DNA from: Plumapathes pennacea
Taxonomy: Eukaryota; Cnidaria; Anthozoa; Antipatharia; Myriopathidae
Direction of reading: 5' to 3'
Assembly (NCBI GenBank): GCA_964036295.1
Contig: OZ038462.1
Coordinates: 10,526,440 to 10,590,439 of the forward strand
DNA length: 64,000 nt
Shown here in pieces: positions 31,185-43,565 of this stretch (position 1 is its first letter; every line of letters begins with the position of its first letter). The position numbers and the translations under genes are program-made. A model generated the notes under the pieces. The model was given only the letters and a program-made list of their open reading frames with translations, had not been told where the DNA came from and ran no database searches.

Positions 31185-33190
31185 TGCAGGATCGGAATCG
31201 CTACAGAACTCAGATAACTATTTTAATCCACTGCCTTAACAACGAACTCAAAATGAATCAGCTAGTGTTATTGTAAGTCAAGCTTTATTGTTCAAAAATT
31301 GGATTAACATAAATTTGATGAGGAAAACTCAAAATTTTTATGGGGAGCTCAACAAAAGAAATGTACCTGGTGTAAAGAAACCTTTCTATAAAAAGCTGGA
31401 AGTAATATGAATCACAAGATTAAATAACCGAACCAACGAAAATTCAACTTTCTACGCTCGCTCAAATATGTGTTCAGTGTATGTGTTTTACGTCCATGAT
31501 TTTCTGTTGTGTTAACCATCGAAAGTAAACGAAATCGATTATTTAGGCAGTTATTAATATTTGTTTACCATTTTTATTTGATTAGGAAGTGGGCAGGGCT
31601 GGATTTGAAATCATATCTACTATGCAAAAAGAACTCTAATTCCAAATTGAGCCACAATAGCCTCAAAAAGGATGTATTTTTACCGCTTTTGTGTTAAAAG
31701 GTACAGCCAGATAAAAAAAATGTATCATTGTAGTTGATGTGGATATACTGAACGCCGTAAGAAATGTGTTGAGGACATTTCAAGCGTTGGACCTTATTCA
31801 GAACAAAAATAAGCTAAGTTCAAAAATCTGGACAAATAAAAATGAAGTTGTATTACCATGGACACCGTTTGAAAACAATCACAATACTGTTTTATAATGC
31901 TTACGTGAAATACACTGATCATAATGAATCAAGGTGCTAAACTTCAACATACATTATAATATTAGAATTTGTAAGAGATACACAGATGTTTTAACGAGTG
32001 TATTCATATCCAAACAAGATGAGCTAATAACTGGCGCCGTTCAACAAATCAACAATGTGTTTGAGTGGTTGTACCTAGATTTTCGCCGCAACTTGCACAA
32101 ACAAGAGAAGCTCAACTCCTAACTTTAGCTTCCCCCATCTCGGTGAAACAGATTTTTGGTGAGTGTGCATCATGTCTTCTTGTCAGTTGTCATTAGTTGG
32201 TCACTTCGTAAAGGCAACGTTTTACCTGTCTGCGAGAAACCAGAACTGATCTGCTAATTCGATTCTGTAGCTCCATAGGATGGCAAACACGCTATTATTC
32301 AATGTCAAGTTCGCCTGTTAACTGAAAAGTACTGAAAAAAAATACCAAATTTCACTCATGAACAATTGCTGTTAGCTGGTATGTACTCTTCGCGAGAGCT
32401 TTCATTTGACTGAATCGGTTACACCTTTAGGTTTCATTCGACAGTTCACGAGCTGCAGATCGATTCGTTTTCAGGTTTTTAGTGTGTAATAAGGAGTTCC
32501 GACTCATGCAAGTGTATATAAGCTTACTCCTTCAGGCCGGCTCTTTTGTTTTACACGCAAATACGATTTTAATTAATAAAATCTTTCGGCTTATGCATCT
32601 GAGAAGAGAAATAATACGTAATCTGTAACTATCAGCAGTAACCATTCCCACTATAACCTACACACGCTTATACGCCACCGCCACTTATTTTTAATCTACT
32701 CGCTATAATTCATATTAATTTTTCATTATTCTTCATCCATACTAACTTTCTGTCACACCACACCCTCTCTTTTTTCATTCATCAAAACGTCTCATGCTCT
32801 CGTCCCATACAACTTCACTCCCCAACAAACAATTGGCACAGGGGCTCAATACCCGAAAAAAAAAAAAAACATTATATATCATTTCTTCACAGTTTGACAG
32901 TTAGAAGTTGAGAGATCGTCGTTTGGGCAGTTCTTTAGTATTATGGAGAAAACTAAATTTAAATGACAAAGAGGATCTTTGAGTACAGTATTTTTTCTTA
33001 TTTTCCCAGTAAATATTAATTTGATATGGACTAAACATTTGTTATCATTTTGATTTAGTTTTCGAAAATAACGGATATTTGACGTTTATTATTTGATGGT
33101 AGAGTCAAGAAAGTAAAAACCTCTCATTTTCAGGTCCAAAATGTTTTTTGTGGTATCGAGTATTTCTACCAAACCTGGAAATTTGGGAGA
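31185..33190. other. Intergenic stretch
   Basis: No supported gene. An open frame at 31934-32122 has no motif. A run of A lies at 32857-32869. Confidence 0.35.
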
Positions 33191-33197
33191 TCAAATA

Positions 33198-33297
<100 letters not shown>

Positions 33298-34340
33298 TAG
33301 TTAGGTACTGTATTATTATCGCTGTGCTTTTAACATTAATGCACAACCTATGCTGTGTAAACTTAGAATAAGTCAGAGCAACTAAATTTTGCATTTGTAT
33401 ATTAAAATATTGATTGTTTAGATATTCACAAAAAGGCAAATTGTCCTTAAATCAATTTTGCAACCTAGCAACGCGAGGCCGTATAGTTCATAAGTGATAA
33501 ATCTTGTTAACTATTAGTTACTCATGTTTAATTGGCTGAGACCTGTGTGTTGTATAATAGCAATTAGGCAAATACTACGACCGAAAGGGATATTGGGATT
33601 TGTGATTAATTTCAGCTTGTCCACTGAATAGCCGAGAATTTCAGGCAAATATGTTATTCTCCAGCGAGGTCCACACTCTACGCATACGACATGACTTATT
33701 CAAACCTGAATAATATCAGATTCATATCATTTTTTCTATTTCACAGAATCCCTTTCGGTCGTGGTATTTGCCTATTTTGCTATTTCACACACATATATAT
33801 ATATATATATATATTAAACTAAAAGTTATTATTACAACACTCATACACTTGCTTCTTAAAGGTTGAGCGACCCTGCATCTTGAGAATGCGTGACATATCT
33901 TTTTATGCACAATCGATTATGACAGTTTGACCTTGACTCTTATTTCTAATCAGAGGCCACGATTAATCCAGCCTTCGCTTCACTACTTATGTGTTTTCTT
34001 TTATTAACTCAATACGTTTCTTCTATCAGGCTTTCGAGTATTCGTGCTCTGTAGCAAATATAAATTGAAAGCGAGGAATGTCACACGAGAGATGTTTACA
34101 ATATTATTGCGGTTTTGTTCACAGTGTGTTCAGTCCATTTGTGACTGCAAACTCAATCCTCAGAATTATTTCGGTGTATTTTTCATTTGTGGTATTTATT
34201 GAACATTGCGAAACAAAGGCTACATGATCGAATGAAAGAAACACTTCAACAGGCAATGTACGATACGCAGAAGAATTTTATGAGGCAACAGATGTCATGT
34301 ACAGAGTAAAGCATAAAGCGTCATTGTTTTACGGCTAAAG
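33298..34340. other. Intergenic stretch with a short (TA)n
   Basis: No gene seen. A (AT)n run lies at about 33792-33813. The word AGGGATATTGGGATT(T) with flanking CGACCGAAA (33578-33602) is matched inverted near 33748-33775 (tttcggtcgtggtatttgcc), suggesting a small fold-back repeat of about 200 bp. Confidence 0.4.
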
Positions 34341-34344
34341 CTCA

Positions 34345-34735
34345 CCGTAGCTTTGGTTTCTGTTTTCGCCCTGTTATCTTCCCAAAAGTATTTCGTGTCG
34401 CCACAGAAAGTTTCGTCGGGACTAAATATTTATCGGCGACAGCGGTATCCATCAAATATTTGTTTACGGCTATTCTCGAAGCTTCCGCGGTGAACGCGAG
34501 CCAAAATCGTTCCCGAAAATCCAGTTTATCCGTGCCTATTCCACAGAGCCAAATGGTGTTGAGTTTGAATGGGATGCAGTTAACTTTTACACACAAGTAA
34601 CGAGCAATTCACTGGCCACATCTCGAGTTGTTTAGCGAAGTCAATTACGTCATCGCCCAGCACGTGATAATATGAACCAATCACCGTGTGCTGATTCTCG
34701 AGCCACAAAAAGGAAAAAAATAAAAATAAAAATTT
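34345..34735. repeat. Dispersed repeat, copy 1 (partner at 61960-62240)
   Basis: Shared blocks in order: ttacggctattctcgaagct, ttccacagagccaaatgg, gggatgcagttaacttt, acatctcgagttg, cacgtgataatatgaaccaa and tgctgattctcgagcc. The copy at 62 kb has the same order with about 75-80% identity by eye. No convincing ORF. Confidence 0.7.
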
Positions 34736-34947
34736 GCGTTTTTAAGCTCGCTTGGGCCCCAGGCACCCGCGAGCAAATACATTAAGTCAGCATGTTTATA
34801 TAATGTTATGATTGCTAGTCGTTAGAATGGTAAAACCAAGAGCATTTGGAGTATTTCCAGTTTAAAACACGATAGTTTTAGGTGGTTACGTGACAGATAT
34901 ATTTGTATATTTATATATTTAGACTGGACAACCTTTTCGGGATTGAC

Positions 34948-34955
<8 letters not shown>

Positions 34956-34982
<27 letters not shown>
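34956..34982. repeat. (TA)n microsatellite
   Basis: A perfect alternating TA run of about 26 bases. Confidence 0.95.
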
Positions 34983-34983
<1 letters not shown>

Positions 34984-35058
34984 GTCGTTTCAAAAAAGGT
35001 TATGCAAATTATGACCCAAAAATGTTATTTTGAGCGATCACACCTTTAGGTTTTAATT

Positions 35059-35285
35059 AATACGTCTCGAATAAAGCACTTTTTCTTGCATTAGTTGTCA
35101 TGTGCGCCGGCACACCTGTACCTCACATCTGTTATTTTCTTTAGGACGTTCCATAGAGCTGCTGCACCACATATATATGGTGCAGCAGATCTATGGAACG
35201 TCCTAAAGAAAATAACAGATGTGAGGTACGGGTGTTCCGCACATGACAACTGATGCAAGAAAAAGTGCTTTATTCGAGACGTATT
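35059..35285. repeat. Long palindrome / fold-back element (227 bp)
   Basis: The left arm from AATACGTCTCGAATAAAGCA to GCTGCACCA is repeated inverted on the right with few mismatches, around a central catatatatg. Arms are about 110 bases. The outer flank carries cacctttaggttt, a word repeated elsewhere. Confidence 0.9.
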
Positions 35286-35793
35286 TTTAATAGGGTGTCC
35301 AATACGATTTTGATTAATGATTCCACGAATGTACCAATGCTAATTTTACTTATAATGAATGCTTTTTAATCATTTGTTAGTTGCGGATACAACCGCTTCC
35401 CGTCGCTTTCCTTTCTTGGCAGATTTCAATGCCAGTCGTCTTGTACTGTAACACCGAAATCAAACTCTCACAAAACTCTCCCAGAAACTAGAGGACAAAT
35501 GTTCCTACCACACTCCTATTTTTCAATGACTACGCACGCATCATTCAACATTTTGAACCAGGAAAGCAAACAGACTGAAGCCGTCAAATCCGTTCCTTGT
35601 TATACTGTTGTCAGTGTAACCCACACATGATTATTGAATCACATTGAATCAAAATATATTACAAAAATAATACTTTTTGTTCTAAATATTCTTCTTTTGG
35701 ATGCATTCCTTGAATTTACAGCCGGAGAAACCTATTTTAAAAGTTAATTATTGCAAGTGTTTAATTTTCTTCTGCAGGTTTGTATTTTAAACG

Positions 35794-38050
35794 ATGCCAA
35801 GGTTATTACACGCCGCAATCATTTTGCTGATTGCAAACACAGGTATCTCAGTTTTGTGAATCTACCGAACTATCTTTCTCTCGCCTTATTTTCCATTTTT
35901 CCCAAGACATTTCTATTTGATTTGTCAGCGTTTACCAATCAGATTGCGCGTACTATCTACCTTAAAATTATAACGTTTAGTTTAAAAATTTTAAAGAAAC
36001 TAAATGGCTACAGCTGTTCTCGTATAATATCCATAAATGGAACGTATAAGGTTTCTAAGCATATAATTCTAAATATATACTATGAATTTTAGGAATATGA
36101 AATATGAAAGTTCTAGAAAGAACAAATATGAAAATTATAGGAATTCCAAACAGTAATTGAAAATTCTATTTGTTTTTCTATGAAGTTACTGGTGTTCGAG
36201 ACGTGCAAGTATTTTTTGCCAACCCTCTGCGAGAAAATGTGTGGATGAGTAAGAAGATTGCTTTCGTGGAGGTTACGAGAATTGGAAATATCACTGATGT
36301 GCAGACAACTGTCAGGTAACTTAAAAATATTGTTAGTGCACTGTCACTGGCAATTTGCACGAGAGTGAAGGGAGAAAAGTTATGGTAATTTAGATATCGA
36401 GTACCTGGTGATATTTCTCCGGATTTACAGGGGTAACAAACATCTGTCCGAGGCTTCACAGTCTCCACTAGAAATTTTGATTTATTCATACATTCCCCTC
36501 AAACAATACCACAGACAACGGAGAAATCCTGAACTTCGTCTATTAACATCACCAACATTGAGATTGGAATTTTCTTATTAAAAACTTTTGTTTGAGTGCC
36601 CACAATTGACAATTGAGGAGTTGGAAGTGAACACTGTTACTAGAATTTATTCATTGCAAAAATGTTATTTTGAGCGGTCACACCTTTAGGTTTCATGTAA
36701 CACTTTAGTCAAGAATCGCATAAGTCAAAGAAAACTCGCGCTCTGATTGGTTACGAAGCAAGGGTATTTAGCGTGAAATTGCATAAGTCAAAGAAAACTC
36801 GCGTTCTGATTGGTTACGAAGCGAGGGTATTTAGTGTGGAATTGCATGGATGGTATTTAGTGTGTCATTCAAACCTTGCGGCCGGGGTGACTTCGACCCA
36901 TTAGAAATCTCCGAGCTGACAGGCCACGCCAATCCAGAGTCGATTTCCAGTTACAGCCATAATCCTCTGGATAAACAGCGAAAGATGTCCAATACGTTAG
37001 CTGGTTTCACTAACAACAACAGCAACGGCTCCAGGCACGTCTTGCGAGAAGTTCTTGTTGACAGCCCTGGTATTCAACCAGCACCCGTGGACAACAAAAC
37101 AGCTGATGATGACACTGGCACCAGTCGCTCTGGAAGTATGGCAGGAGCAGCTCATGGGTTGTTTACTGGAGTAACTTTTAATAATTCTCCAGTAAACATT
37201 TCCATTGGCTTTCACTCAAACGTCTAACAAGAACGCGGCCGTTCGCTGTAAAATGAAACAAACATAGTTGACTGACTTTTTAGCTAAAAGCTGAGCATTT
37301 CGGTGTGAACTATGGAGCAAACACATCCAGGTACTTACCGGTTATATATTTTTAACGTCTTGTTTGGACTTCTTCTTTCACGCAAGTTTTTTCTTTCAGT
37401 TTTTGGCACCAATTCACGTGCTTGAACATCGGTATTCAAAGACAACAATCTTGTTTCCAGGTTTCTTGATGATTTGTTATAAATCATAAGTGGAAAAGGT
37501 TTTGTTGAATAGAAGTTTTCTTGTCTTCAAAGGGCATTTATAACAAAGATTGGTCACACCACAAGGTTCAAATAAAAGCGACTGTGATTTTGAATCTCAA
37601 CTTGATTCCTATTCGCTGGTTCTTGACAGTTGACTTTGCAATGGCTTTCTCGCGCGCTGAAGCGTAAAAACATAATTTCATTGTTTTTCTTTGACTTATG
37701 CGATTCAAGAAAAATTAACTGCCTGACTCGTGAATTCCACGTTAAATTTCACTCAAAAAACCGATATCGCACTTATCGCTTCGCGATTCGTGCGATATCG
37801 GTTTTTTTCGTGAAATTTAACGTGGAATTCACGAGTCAGGCAAGTAAGTTAAGGCAGTTAAGTTTATAGCATCAAACATAATAAATCTTTTTAGAACGAA
37901 AACAAATGTTTTTCCTTACCTATATATTTTCTCAAACTTTGTAAAACAGTGCAAAGATGGAAAGATGTTGTGTAAATACCAAAAGCTGTTCAGGAAGCAC
38001 GTTTTGACCTTGTCATCCCGCAAAAATAATAATAACACAAATAACAATAC

Positions 38051-38127
<77 letters not shown>

Positions 38128-41100
38128 TTTATAATAAACACTAGTGGGACCCCAGTAAAATACGGTGATCGGATGTCTTCCTTTTTTCCTTTCGTCTTTC
38201 TTCTTTCTTTCTTACTCTTTTTTTTTTTTAGTCCACGTCGAGCATCTCGAACGCAGTTTCCAGCGTCAAAGTACAAACTTCTCTGTATTGTGTGTACCAC
38301 TTGACCGTACCTCTCGGCGAGTCGCCGGTCGATTGACATCAAAATCTTCCCATTTTTTCAAACATGCAGCAGCATCAGCCCCATATCTAGTAACCTGACA
38401 GTTCAACTTCTCTTTCTACTCATTTTCGATTCCGAAAAGGACCGTGGTCCGCAAGAGAGGTCAATATTTATACTTTCTTTCGCTCCTGAGGGAGCCTGGG
38501 AAAGAACGTTACAGGCCGACGGACGGACGGACGGACGGACTTAGCGTATTGTTACATAGATAATAATATAAAGTGGATGCATTATATTGACATTTCAGCT
38601 TGACCTATCAAGAACTTGGCTCTCAAAGCGTAGATGAACATCGGCTCATATTTGAAGCAAATGAGGGGTCCAAGATATTCGGCATTCCTTTGAACAGAAG
38701 TGCCGACCACAAGGCAGGCAACAGACAGATTATGATAACGATTCAAACAGATCCTGGAGATGAAACTACAGAGATAACTGGAAATAATGCGAAGATTCTC
38801 AACATCATAGACGATGGTTTGTAACGATTTCTGCTATTGTGTATTGCATATTTGGCTTAACGACAACCTTGCAAAACTTTACGAAAACTACAGTTTAGAA
38901 AATAGCAGCCCTTTCGACGTTTTGTTTTACTTAATTTTGTGTATGTACGAAAATTCGTGTATTCTTTACTAAAGTCTGGTCCTTACTAGCGCATAAGCAT
39001 AAAAACCGAAGCACAAGTGAGTGACAGTGGTGACATAAGCATAAGCATAAGTAACGGGCATGTTTAATCCTTATGTTTATGTTAATGTCGCCATTGTCAC
39101 TCTCTTGTACTCTAGGCTTAACATGGTTTGCAATGTATGTTTACGGTTGGTCAAGTTTTTTTATACCGTGACCTGAACGTGTATTTACTCTTTTACACAC
39201 AGGATGCGGTTACTATTTGAAAATCGCCGTATTCCTTGACTCCTCCAGCAGTTATACACTGAACGAGTTCCACACTTTGACGGGCTTTGTTAAAAATCTC
39301 TCGACGCACTTTCCGTTGGCCGTTGACAAGACCTCCTTCGCGGTTGGTCAATTTGACACGTATGCGAGTATTGAAATCGGTTTCGATCAGGCTGGAAGCT
39401 ATGAAAGCAGACAGTTCAAGTACCTCATGGATCGCATGAGATTTTGGGGTGGAACCACACGCATTGACCGCGCCCTCGCCCGTGCAAAGGAATTGTTCCA
39501 GACATTGTCAGGGTCTACTCAAAATGACGATCCTCAGCCGACAAAGGTGAGAATCTGATGCCTTGTCCACATGTATTCGTTTTCGATTGAAGACGCATTT
39601 TTTTGCACAGTGAAACCAGATAATACGGACACTATCCAGACCAAACAAAGTGCCCGTATGCTGAAAGGGTCTGTCAAATTATGTCATGTAGCTCATATAT
39701 GAATGATATAATGTATAAAATGTAAAATTATCTGGAACCAATAACATCTAAGACTTCAAACGTTAAGAAAAAGGAGTATACAACGTTATAATATTGTTGT
39801 TTATGGACGTTTAGTGTTATTCGAAGTAATCAGTAACTGCACGCCGTACTGAAAAGATCATTAGAAAACTAGCGGGACCCCGTAAAATACGATGATCAGA
39901 TTTCTGTTTTTTTTTCCCTCTGTTGTTCTTTCTTTCTTTCTTTCTTTCCTTTTTGAAGTCCATTTCAAACATCTTGAACGCAGTTTACAGTGTCAAAGAA
40001 CAAACTTCTCTGTAGTGCGTGTACCACTCGACCGTACCACTCAGCGAATCGCCGATCAATCAAATTAAAATCTCTCCGGTTTTCAAACATGTGGCAGCAT
40101 CAGCCCGACAGCCCAATAAGCTGACAGCTCAAATTCTCCTTCTAAACTTATTCCCGATTCACAAAACAACAGAGGTCGGCAAAAGAGGCCAGTATTTAAA
40201 CTTTTGTTCGCTCCTGAGTGTCCGCGATCTTGGATTTTTTTTATAATGAGACCTGGGAAAGAGCGTTTCAGACGAATAGCACACGGGGTGTATTTTGGAG
40301 GCATTTGTATGAGTTTCAGTCCGGAGAAAATAACATGCCCGTAATAAATGGGTGTCCCTAAGGCCGGGTTTCACTGTAGTTCACGCTCCCGTCCATACGT
40401 AAACGGTCATTGAAAACAAAAATGTTCGAAAAAACTCTCCAAAATTGAAACCTCCGTTTTCATACACTCTTGTGAACAGTCGAAAACGGAGCTTATTGAA
40501 AACGCTGACACCACATCATATGATTCAAAAACGCTGCACACGGATTAATATGGATAGGCAAAAAAAAAAAAAAGAGAGAAACACAAACACACATAAACAT
40601 AAACAAACAAATCGAACACGCTATCGTGTGGAAAGATAAACTTTTTATAACGGACAAAGAAAACCGTTTTCAAAGCGGATTCGTGTGCGTCAACAAAATT
40701 AGCACTTTTAGTTTTATACCACGTTTGTCTTTCTTATAATCTTCGGAATAATCTTGCATCTTTCCTTAGAAGTAGAAATGGTCCTTCCATCAATCTTTAC
40801 ATATTTTTTTTACCCGAAGACTGACTGACGAACATTCAAAAACGAAATAGAGGTCTGGATTAGTACCCTCGCGGGGCACGGGGATAATCTTCTTGGAAAC
40901 CACATTCTTTGTGCGTACGAGTTGCTTTTCAAATCGCAGTGACCCTCTTTGCGCCGTATTTCGCAAAGGATAGATCAGTTTTTTTCGAGATTCATTTCTT
41001 TGACGTGTCTCGTTTTACAGGTGAAAATGACAGCTAAATGGTTCGTTCTAAGCTAAAATGGCCGAAACTACTTATCAAGCTACAAGGCCAAAAATTTATG

Positions 41101-42135
41101 GAATCGAGGAATGGTTGGCTGAGTAAAGTTAAGCAAAAGTTAGATTTTGCTTTATTGGGGTCAATATATGATCCATATATTCGCATTACTTTTCCTTGGC
41201 CGATCAGCGCCCAAAAAACGCACAATCAAGAATAATAAGGTGCCATAGGTCTTTCCTCTTTGCTTGATAAATTAGGCGTTTTTCTTTCCTTTTTTTATAA
41301 TTGGCCATGTTTACTTTCTCCCCACAAACCCTTTCACTCCTAAGCTTAAAATGCAGGTTTTCTTAACAAATCAAGAAGAAAATGTATGAGCGATGGAGTG
41401 GGAATTGATAGTTTAATCAACTTCTGGGGAGAAAAAGAGGAAGAAACTTGAGGTTGATCGCTATTGCGGAGTGAAAGATTTAAATCAATTTTAATGCAAA
41501 AAAGACTTCAAGAATGAGCGATGGAGAAAGGAACCGATTGGAACCTTCGTACGCAACGGTTTGATATTTCTATCGAGCGTGCGCAAGATTATGTCTGAAT
41601 ATTCTTTTTCTCTCAGATTCTTCTACTGGTGACTGACGGTAGGGCACCCTACGACATTGACCCTTATCTGCCAGTACAGCTTGAACTCCAGGTGATCACT
41701 TACTTATATACTTAGTATTACTGATTCACCCGAATGGAACCAATCAATCCATACGTCAATTTATGTATGGTACCGAATGTCTACGATACATAGTTTAAAA
41801 ATCTTACATTATATAACTTGGTTCGACTACGGGTCGATGTCGGTGTTAAAACTGGGAAAAAGTGCAAGCGTGTTCTAAATTTTTCTAAACACCTTAAACA
41901 TGCACCTTTGAATATTGTTGTTATTAATATTGTCAGTTTTTTGTTGTTTTGCCAGCGCCAATTACAAGTTGAAATCATGGCGGTGGGCACACGAAACCCT
42001 CAAATGTCTGAAAACCCAGACAATGAAGAGTTGCTGGCCATTTCAGTCGGGAAACAGGGAAACGTTTTCTACATGGACAAACTGGATGATTTGGTCAAGA
42101 AGATTCAACTGGAAGGAAAATCTGTTTGCCAGTAG
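35794..42135 (+). CDS. Secreted Calx-beta/vWA-domain protein, copy 1 (6 coding exons, 331 aa)
   Basis: Coding exons: 35794-35842, 36186-36315, 38599-38816, 39203-39546, 41617-41691 and 41956-42135; GT/AG and phases 1,2,1,0,0 are consistent and sum to 996 bases. MPRLLHAAIILLIANTG is a signal peptide. Residues about 20-132 form a Calx-beta-like unit (VQVFFANPLRENVWMSKKIA; EHRLIFEANEGSKIFGIPLN). The vWA domain follows: GCGYYLKIAVFLDSSSSY (MIDAS DxSxS), GGTTRIDRALARA (MIDAS Thr), ILLLVTDGRAPYD (MIDAS Asp) and MAVGTRNPQMS. No transmembrane segment or anchor follows, so a soluble extracellular metal-dependent ligand binder is inferred. The paralogue at 56741-62650 shares exon structure. AATAAA lies at 42225-42230. 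Introns 2 to 4 carry repeats, palindromes and a recombinase relic. Confidence 0.88.
36718..36843. repeat. Two tandem copies of a 63-bp unit in intron 2
   Basis: gcataagtcaaagaaaactc through gggtatttag occurs twice, starting at 36718 and 36781, with few differences. Confidence 0.9.
36850..37227 (+). pseudogene. C-terminal fragment of a tyrosine-recombinase transposase (Crypton-like)
   Basis: The frame reads FDPLEISELTGHANPESISS and YSHNPLDKQRKMSNTLAGF, then a low-complexity tail ending ISIGFHSNV. The TGHANPESISSYSH block resembles the end of tyrosine recombinases (xGH...S...Y), where the final Tyr is the nucleophile, as in Crypton-type and related cnidarian elements. Only the last catalytic block is present. 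It sits in intron 2 of the vWA gene on the same strand and does not fit its exon phases, so I treat it as a transposon relic. Family placement is tentative. Confidence 0.5.
37721..37841. repeat. Perfect-arm palindrome (about 121 bp) in intron 2
   Basis: GCCTGACTCGTGAATTCCAC and onward pairs with GTGGAATTCACGAGTCAGGC; arms of about 50 bases meet at a cttatcgcttcgcgattcg core. It has the form of a fold-back MITE. Confidence 0.9.
38047..38127. repeat. (AAT)n microsatellite in intron 2
   Basis: About 26 AAT units. Confidence 0.97.
38139..38520. repeat. Dispersed intronic repeat, copy A
   Basis: Blocks shared in order with 39868-40272: actagtgggacccc.gtaaaatacg, a T/C-rich tract, gaacgcagttt, caaacttctctgta, gtgtaccact.gaccgtacc, cagcatcagcccc and tcgctcctgag. 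Identity is about 80% by eye. Confidence 0.75.
38519..38541. repeat. (GGAC)n microsatellite
   Basis: Five to six GGAC units, just before exon 3 of the vWA gene. Confidence 0.9.
39868..40272. repeat. Dispersed intronic repeat, copy B
   Basis: Same family and orientation as 38139-38520, but in intron 4 of the same gene. The end gacctgggaaagagcgtttcag matches gcctgggaaagaacgttacag of copy A. A short inverted match occurs at about 61950-61975. Confidence 0.75.
41331..41482. repeat. CCCTTTCACTCC-family MITE copy in intron 4
   Basis: Left end aaccctttcactcctaag and right end ggttgatcgctattgcggag plus tgaaagattta are inverted. Length about 150 bp, no ORF. Confidence 0.6.
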
Positions 42136-42224
42136 CTACTCTGAAGATGAGCGGAAGAACAACGGCATGAAGTCATCCCAGCTGAAAAAATATGTAAACA
42201 AAAAAAGATGAACTGGACTTGGTT

Positions 42225-42230
42225 AATAAA
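42225..42230 (+). terminator. Polyadenylation signal of vWA gene 1
   Basis: A canonical AATAAA lies 90 bases after the stop codon. Confidence 0.6.
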
Positions 42231-42484
42231 GGGAATACGGTTTATATGGTTTTCTATTTGAATGGCTAGCAAAAGGATTAGCTTTATGCTGGGGCGAAAG
42301 ACTAACTATGATATTTTATCTGTCTCGTTAAACAATACGCAACTGTTTTTCTGTTTTCCAGTGTAAAATAATACACCAGCTATTTCTGTTGGGAGAAGGT
42401 CGTACTAGACTGGATTGGCCTCGATTAATAAAACCAAATAAGAACAAGAACAAGAATAACAACATTAATAGCAATAACAATAAC

Positions 42485-42772
42485 AAGCCGGTCCGCCATT
42501 AAAGGGCCTCCCTGTGCAAGCCCGCGTAAAAACTGTCAGCGGTTCTTTTCTGTGACGTCATCTTATCATCAAGGAGGAAAATTACATAAGGAAATGACTG
42601 CGAGGTCGTTTTTATGTTTGGTTTATTCGACATCCACATGCGAAAACGATCTCGTACCGGACTCAGAGTCATCAGGAAATAGTAACGAGTCTACAGAAAA
42701 TGATTTAGGAAAGCCGCTGACAGTTTTTTACACGGGCTTTTATAGGGAGGCCGAGTAATGGCGGACCGATTT
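42485..42772. mobile_element. MITE with about 60-bp inverted ends
   Basis: Left arm CCGGTCCGCCATTAAAGGGC, CTCCCTGTGCAAGCCCGC, AAAACTGTCAGCGG and its inverted counterpart CCGCTGACAGTTTTTTACAC, GGGCTTTTATAGGGAGGCC, TAATGGCGGACCG. The 170-bp interior has a spurious ORF. Exact target duplication not resolved. Confidence 0.8.
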
Positions 42773-43009
42773 TGACGTGTTTTGAAGGTGAATTATCTGC
42801 TTCTTTTTGACAAGTCCATAAAAGTTATGCCAATTTTTCGGCAGTTCAGGTGATGTAGATTCACTCCAAGTTGACATTTTAATAATGTCGTCTCTATTTG
42901 ATCGCAGTAGCACTTTAACTTTCAATAGCACCGGCGCCTCAACAAATCCCGCATGTTTCACCACACTCTGCGCGTTGATAGAGAACTTAGGTTTTGATAC
43001 CGTGTGCGC

Positions 43010-43105
43010 ACATAAAAGCTGATTGACTATCAATTCTCAATACATCACTCACACACTTTCTTCTTACGCGGCTGGAAAAATCTGCAGTTTGAACTTGGGA
43101 GTTCA
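43010..43105. repeat. AAAGCTGATT MITE family fragment
   Basis: cataaaagctgattgactat, caattctcaatacatcact and gctggaaaaatctgcagttt follow the order of the copies at 18515 and 22072. Confidence 0.55.
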
Positions 43106-43565
43106 CTTGACTACAGCGATATTGTGCGCTTGTCACTAGCGCGCCTTTTATGCAAGAAAATGGTCGCAGTAAAAGCAAAATCCACCCGGAATATAGTTGA
43201 TCATATTTGGGCGGATACTTGAAAATGATGCTTCAACTGAGCGTGTAAAGGGGCAGGCCAATTTTAATTCATGATTAGTGAAAAATAAACCAAAGTGGAT
43301 TTGAGAAGTTTGTTAACTACGTTGTAGCACATTGATTATACATTCTTACTTTAATAATTACGGAATGCGTTTCTTCGAGATGCAAAACTGTATCCCTGAA
43401 TAAACATATTTTTGTGACCAATGCAACGAGATCTTCTCTAAAGTAAGCATAGTCAACATACAAAGCAGCCAAAGGCAGACCATCCAAACCCATCACTCAT
43501 AACGTGTCAAGACAAAACAGTGTTTTATTAGTCTCTATGCGCTTTTTCTAACTTCCAACTGTAAT

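Noticed and set aside
31934-32122. 62-codon frame with a helical look
   Set aside because: No motif, no start context, no neighbouring exons found.
36178-36489. Minus-strand frame of 103 codons
   Set aside because: Antisense of exon 2 of vWA gene 1; the plus strand has conserved splice sites and paralogue support.
38013-38342. Minus-strand frame with poly-Ile and Lys-rich tail
   Set aside because: Translation of the AAT microsatellite and a pyrimidine tract in an intron.
42552-42758. Acidic Ser-rich open frame
   Set aside because: Interior and right arm of a short inverted-repeat element; no homologous motif.
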